This document shows positions 61,349 to 64,000 of a DNA stretch of 64,000 nucleotides, one piece after another (positions within the stretch are counted from its first letter, which is position 1; the number at the start of each line of letters is the position of its first letter). Source of the DNA: Planktosalinus sp963975935 (lineage in GTDB: Bacteria; Bacteroidota; Bacteroidia; Flavobacteriales; Flavobacteriaceae); the NCBI GenBank assembly GCA_963975935.1, contig CAXBIQ010000013.1, positions 1 to 64,000 on the forward strand. Reading direction: 5' to 3'. Under the pieces are notes generated by a model. It was not told the origin of the DNA. It worked only from the letters and a program-made list of their open reading frames with translations, and made no database searches. Position numbers and translations under genes: made by a program.

Positions 61349-62221
61349 CTATACGTTTACAATGCGGTCTAATGCATAGCTTATTAATTTTTTTACAACT
61401 TCTGACGGGTCAGCACTGAACTCACCGGTAATTCTATTGGCTATGATGGCATTGAGCGAAATGGCTCTATGGCCCAGTAGTTTTGACATCCCGTAAATAC
61501 CGGCAGTTTCCATTTCCATGTTGGTAATGTTCAACCCTTTGTATTCAAATGAAGCCAGTTTTTTATTGATTTCAGGGTCTTGCAACGGCAACCGCAATAT
61601 ACGTCCCTGTGGGCCGTAAAAGCCAATATTTGTTGCTGTTATACCTGATTGGGTTTGGCCAGATTTAAAAATATCTATCAACTTTTGAGAACCCTTTATG
61701 ATGTAGGGTTCTGATTTTTTAGAAAACCAACCTGTATGATTTATAAAATTCTGGGTGGCTTCAGTTTCTTCCACACCTTTTGAATCATAAAAATGCATCA
61801 GGCTGTCAAAGCCAATAGACATTTCACTGAGTAAAAAGGAGTCCAGCGGGACGTTTTGATTAATAGACCCTGAAGTACCAACCCTGATAATGTCCAGACT
61901 TTTCAATTCTTGCCTGACTTCGCGTTTTTCCAAATCAATATTGACAACGGCATCAAGTTCGTTTAAAACAATGTCAATATTATCTGTTCCTATTCCGGTA
62001 GAAATAACTGTAATGCGTTTTCCTTTATAATTGCCTGTCTGGGTTTTGAACTCGCGGTTTTGAATTGTAAACTCTATAGAGTCAAAATGTTTTGTTATTT
62101 CCTCCACACGGTCGCTGTCGCCCACGGTTATTACGATATCCGCTACCTGACCGGGCAATAATTGAAGGTGGTAGACACTCCCGTTTGTGTTTAAGATGAG
62201 TTCAGATGCTTTAATTTTCAT
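61349..62221 (-). CDS. Nucleoside phosphorylase (uridine phosphorylase-like)
   Basis: A cytosolic PNP/UDP-family phosphorylase of 290 residues. The phosphate/ribose-binding features are VTVGDSDRVEEI near residue 32, STGIGTDNIDIVLNEL, RVGTSGSIN near residue 112, and the family signature NMEMETAGIYGM near residue 232 where the glutamate contacts ribose. The base preference cannot be fixed; the arrangement is closest to uridine phosphorylases. It lies 29 bp downstream of the SUI1-like gene and is coupled to the leaderless binding-fold protein. Confidence 0.92.
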   Translation of the reverse strand: MKIKASELILNTNGSVYHLQLLPGQVADIVITVGDSDRVEEITKHFDSIEFTIQNREFKTQTGNYKGKRITVISTGIGTDNIDIVLNELDAVVNIDLEKREVRQELKSLDIIRVGTSGSINQNVPLDSFLLSEMSIGFDSLMHFYDSKGVEETEATQNFINHTGWFSKKSEPYIIKGSQKLIDIFKSGQTQSGITATNIGFYGPQGRILRLPLQDPEINKKLASFEYKGLNITNMEMETAGIYGMSKLLGHRAISLNAIIANRITGEFSADPSEVVKKLISYALDRIVNV

Positions 62222-62250
62222 GTTTATGTTTTAGTATGGAAACAGAGATT

Positions 62251-62583
62251 TCAGCCACCCACGCGTTTTACTTTAAAACCTTTCGCTTTAAGCATTTCCA
62301 TGATTTGTTTTCGGTAATCTCCCTGAATAATAATTTGTTCATTTTTAAAACTTCCGCCAACACCGAGGGTGGTTTTCAGTTCTTTTGCAAGCATTTTAAA
62401 ATCGGAATCGGCACCGGTGTATCCTTCGATTATGGTGATGGGTTTCCCTTTTCTCTTTTCATACTTGCATATCAAAGGATCATCCTGAAGCCATAACCCT
62501 TTTGAATCGTTTTCAGTGTGAGAATCCGTTTCAGATTCCTGGTGGTCAGGAAAGAGGTTTTTTAATTGGTCTTTTAAATCCAT
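62251..62583 (-). CDS. eIF1/SUI1-like translation initiation factor (YciH type)
   Basis: A 110-residue protein with an acidic N-terminal region (residues 1-35) and a SUI1 domain in the second half: RKGKPITIIEGYTGADSDFKMLAKELKTTLGVGGSFKNEQIIIQGD spans about residues 44-90. The LGVGG-S-K core is the typical SUI1 motif. Bacterial homologues (YciH) influence start-codon selection and stress-time translation, though they are not essential. It lies between the DsrE gene and the phosphorylase on the same strand, 10 bp after dsrE. Confidence 0.92.
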   Translation of the reverse strand: MDLKDQLKNLFPDHQESETDSHTENDSKGLWLQDDPLICKYEKRKGKPITIIEGYTGADSDFKMLAKELKTTLGVGGSFKNEQIIIQGDYRKQIMEMLKAKGFKVKRVGG

Positions 62584-62593
62584 TCTTAATCTT

Positions 62594-62947
62594 TTAAAAG
62601 GTAAGAACCTGTGTGCTTTCCATGATCAGTTTCGTGAGTTCTGCCATTGTGCTGCGCTCGGTTTTTTCAAGCATGTGTTCCTCTTTAAATCCCCTTGCGT
62701 CCATACAACTTCCACACAATTTTACCGAAGCACCATGATTCAGGGATAGTTTTAACATACGCCCAATATTATAGTACCCGTTGGGAGTTTGTTGGTTTGC
62801 CAGTGCACATCCCACAGCATCTGCCATGAGAAACACACACACTTCTGTTTCCGGATAGTCTTTGTTAGTTTGATTGGCGATGCGCAATGCATTATAGGCC
62901 TTTTCGGTACCATAAGGTGCATCATTGATTATTATGAGAAGTTTCAT
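62594..62947 (-). CDS. DsrE family protein
   Basis: A 117-residue cytosolic protein of the DsrE/TusD-like fold (KLLIIINDAPYGTEKAYNALRIA, then VFLMADAVGCAL). Cysteines lie in VGCAL and in LCGSCMDARG near residue 81; the latter is at the position used for sulfur transfer in the family. No partner sulfur-relay genes are adjacent. The ATG at 62947 is chosen over a TTG five codons upstream. It is in a minus-strand series with the SUI1-like and phosphorylase genes. Confidence 0.88.
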   Translation of the reverse strand: MKLLIIINDAPYGTEKAYNALRIANQTNKDYPETEVCVFLMADAVGCALANQQTPNGYYNIGRMLKLSLNHGASVKLCGSCMDARGFKEEHMLEKTERSTMAELTKLIMESTQVLTF

Positions 62948-63000
62948 TTTTTTAATTTTCAATTATTCTTGTTATTACGAAAAGTATATAGCTTATAAAA

Positions 63001-63951
63001 CTACTTTTTAATAAGCCCTATATCTACCAAACGTTGATGTAAAAATTCACCGGCAGTAATGTCTTCATAAGCTTTTGGGTGGTTTTCGTCGATGCATTCC
63101 GGAAGGCAATCCAAACGCATATCACTTCGCGGATGCATAAAAAACGGAATGGAATATCGTGGTTTGTCCCAATCTTCACGCGGTGGGTTGACAACGCGGT
63201 GTATGGTAGAACGAAGTTTGTTATTGGTGTGCCTTTCAAGCATGTCACCCACATTGATCACGAGTTCATCTTCCTGCGGAATGGCATCAATCCATTCACC
63301 ATCTTTTCGCAACACCTGAAGCCCTCCGGTAGAAGCTCCCATCAGTAAGGTTATTAAATTGATATCACCGTGAGCACCTGCTCTTACAGCACCATTGGGC
63401 TCTTCAGTGATGGGAGGGTAGTGGATTGCCCTGAGGATACTGTTTCCATTACTTGCCCAATGATCAAAATAAGTTTCTTCTATGCCTAAATAAAGCGCCA
63501 GTGCACGCAGTACATAGATTCCTGTTTTTTCAAGTTGGCGATAGGCCTGCATGCCTACTTCGTTGAAATTTTTATTTTCTTCAACCTGAACATTATCAGG
63601 GTATTTGTCAATCAGGTTTGCATCAGCATCGGGTTCCTGGCCAAAGTGCCAAAACTCCTTTAAATCACCTTCTTTTTTGCCTTTTGCGTGTTCTTTTCCA
63701 AAAGAGACATAGCCACGCTGACCCCCCAATCCTTCGATTTCATATTTTCTCTTTGTTTCCAGCGGAAGCGCAAAAAAATCTTTAACTTCTTTATACAGAT
63801 TATCAACTAATTTGTCATCGAGAAAGTGGTTTTTCAAGGCCACAAAACCTATTTCTTCATATGCTTTGCCTATCTCATCTACAAATTTTTGTTTGCGTTT
63901 GGGATCTTCACTGAGAAAATCAGCTAAATCAACACTGGGTATATTGGTCAT
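63001..63951 (-). CDS. Isopenicillin N synthase-like Fe(II) oxygenase
   Basis: A 316-residue cytosolic non-heme iron oxygenase of the IPNS/2-oxoglutarate-dependent family. The DIOX_N domain covers about residues 5-115. The iron ligands are H194 and D196 (AHGDINLIT) and H251 (IHRVVNP). The R265-Y-S267 motif is the co-substrate carboxylate-binding pair. Bacterial relatives with this RxS motif use 2-oxoglutarate, so a hydroxylase role is more likely than antibiotic synthesis; no beta-lactam or other secondary-metabolite genes are present. The upstream region has a TATCTTTG element. Confidence 0.93.
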   Translation of the reverse strand: MTNIPSVDLADFLSEDPKRKQKFVDEIGKAYEEIGFVALKNHFLDDKLVDNLYKEVKDFFALPLETKRKYEIEGLGGQRGYVSFGKEHAKGKKEGDLKEFWHFGQEPDADANLIDKYPDNVQVEENKNFNEVGMQAYRQLEKTGIYVLRALALYLGIEETYFDHWASNGNSILRAIHYPPITEEPNGAVRAGAHGDINLITLLMGASTGGLQVLRKDGEWIDAIPQEDELVINVGDMLERHTNNKLRSTIHRVVNPPREDWDKPRYSIPFFMHPRSDMRLDCLPECIDENHPKAYEDITAGEFLHQRLVDIGLIKK

Positions 63952-63977
63952 TACTCAACATTTTAAGGTTATACATG

Positions 63978-63985
63978 CAAAGATA
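63978..63985 (-). promoter_or_regulatory. Predicted -7 element TATCTTTG of the oxygenase gene
   Basis: On the minus strand a perfect TAnnTTTG element ends 26 bases before the ATG at 63951. The -33 half would be at or beyond the window edge. Confidence 0.45.
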
Positions 63986-64000
63986 CCAAAAATTATTTCG

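Noticed and set aside
63001..63951. Beta-lactam biosynthesis gene
   Set aside because: The IPNS-like fold is shared by many oxygenases and no NRPS or other antibiotic genes are in the window.
1..64000. Prophage, integrated island, tRNA, rRNA or replication origin
   Set aside because: No integrase, phage structural gene, tRNA-like cloverleaf, rRNA sequence or DnaA-box cluster was recognised; the gene content is ordinary core and lineage-specific chromosome.

Overview
The window looks like a chromosomal segment of a Flavobacteriaceae bacterium (phylum Bacteroidota), probably free-living and marine. The evidence is the gene content: PorQ and a type IX secretion (T9SS) sorting tail, bacillithiol synthase BshA, a GH3/beta-lactamase fusion, LptD and TamB of the Bacteroidota type, and DUF4476, head-GIN and DUF6252-like proteins. 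Several genes also have the Bacteroidota promoter signature TAnnTTTG shortly upstream, and most lack strong Shine-Dalgarno sites. Base composition is AT-rich and fairly even. I see no rRNA, tRNA, prophage, insertion sequence or CRISPR array. The genus cannot be fixed from this sequence alone.

Layout. 1-1.6 kb: a four-helix-bundle (S23-like) gene sits between two arrays of degenerate 7-bp repeats in opposite orientation, followed by a small acidic protein and a PAP2 phosphatase. 1.6-7.2 kb: MeaB GTPase, two OsmC-fold peroxidases (Ohr and an OsmC homologue), a CuZn superoxide dismutase lipoprotein, an S9 peptidase lipoprotein and a PepSY membrane protein. Between osmC and sodC is a possible tiny independent transcription unit. 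7.2-13.3 kb: an FAD oxidoreductase, a collagen-like lipoprotein, an M48 metalloprotease lipoprotein, an Atg22-like MFS transporter and a three-repeat lipoprotein. 13.4-16.4 kb (minus strand): an ECF sigma factor, a putative anti-sigma factor and two secreted GIN/adhesin-type proteins in one operon. 16.6-21 kb: lon, porQ and cmk. 21.1-26.4 kb: one 1,779-residue beta-helix repeat protein ending in a T9SS sorting domain, with internal stretches that are identical at DNA level.

26.5-37.6 kb: rsmE and tsaD diverge from a TamB-like giant, which converges on the operon lptD, ridA, sodium/solute symporter. 37.8-47.7 kb (plus strand): a long co-directional run of amidase, MlaD, membrane iron-sulfur protein, HAD hydrolase, CCG iron-sulfur protein, a conserved protein without Walker motifs, the GH3/serine hydrolase fusion, bshA and a PrcB-like lipoprotein, closed by a strong terminator. 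47.8-55.8 kb: a beta-barrel protein, a GlcD/GlcF-type FAD/Fe-S oxidoreductase overlapping tail-to-tail with LpxH, aroC, a dicarboxylate/amino-acid symporter and a DUF4476 protein. 56-64 kb: a secreted protein, a DCC protein with a MutS2 that lacks its Smr domain, ung, a 35-residue membrane protein, a leaderless periplasmic-binding-fold protein with a nucleoside phosphorylase, an eIF1/SUI1 homologue, a DsrE protein and a 2-oxoglutarate/Fe(II)-type oxygenase.

Two themes dominate. The first is envelope building and upkeep (LptD, TamB, LpxH, MlaD, amidase, GH3, PorQ, PAP2, the sigma/anti-sigma operon). The second is redox defence (Ohr, OsmC, SodC, BshA, Lon, Fe-S oxidoreductases). The least explained signals are the heptamer arrays around the four-helix-bundle gene, two sigma-54-like promoter matches (one before a tiny ORF, one before lon), and recent copying among repeats of the T9SS adhesin.
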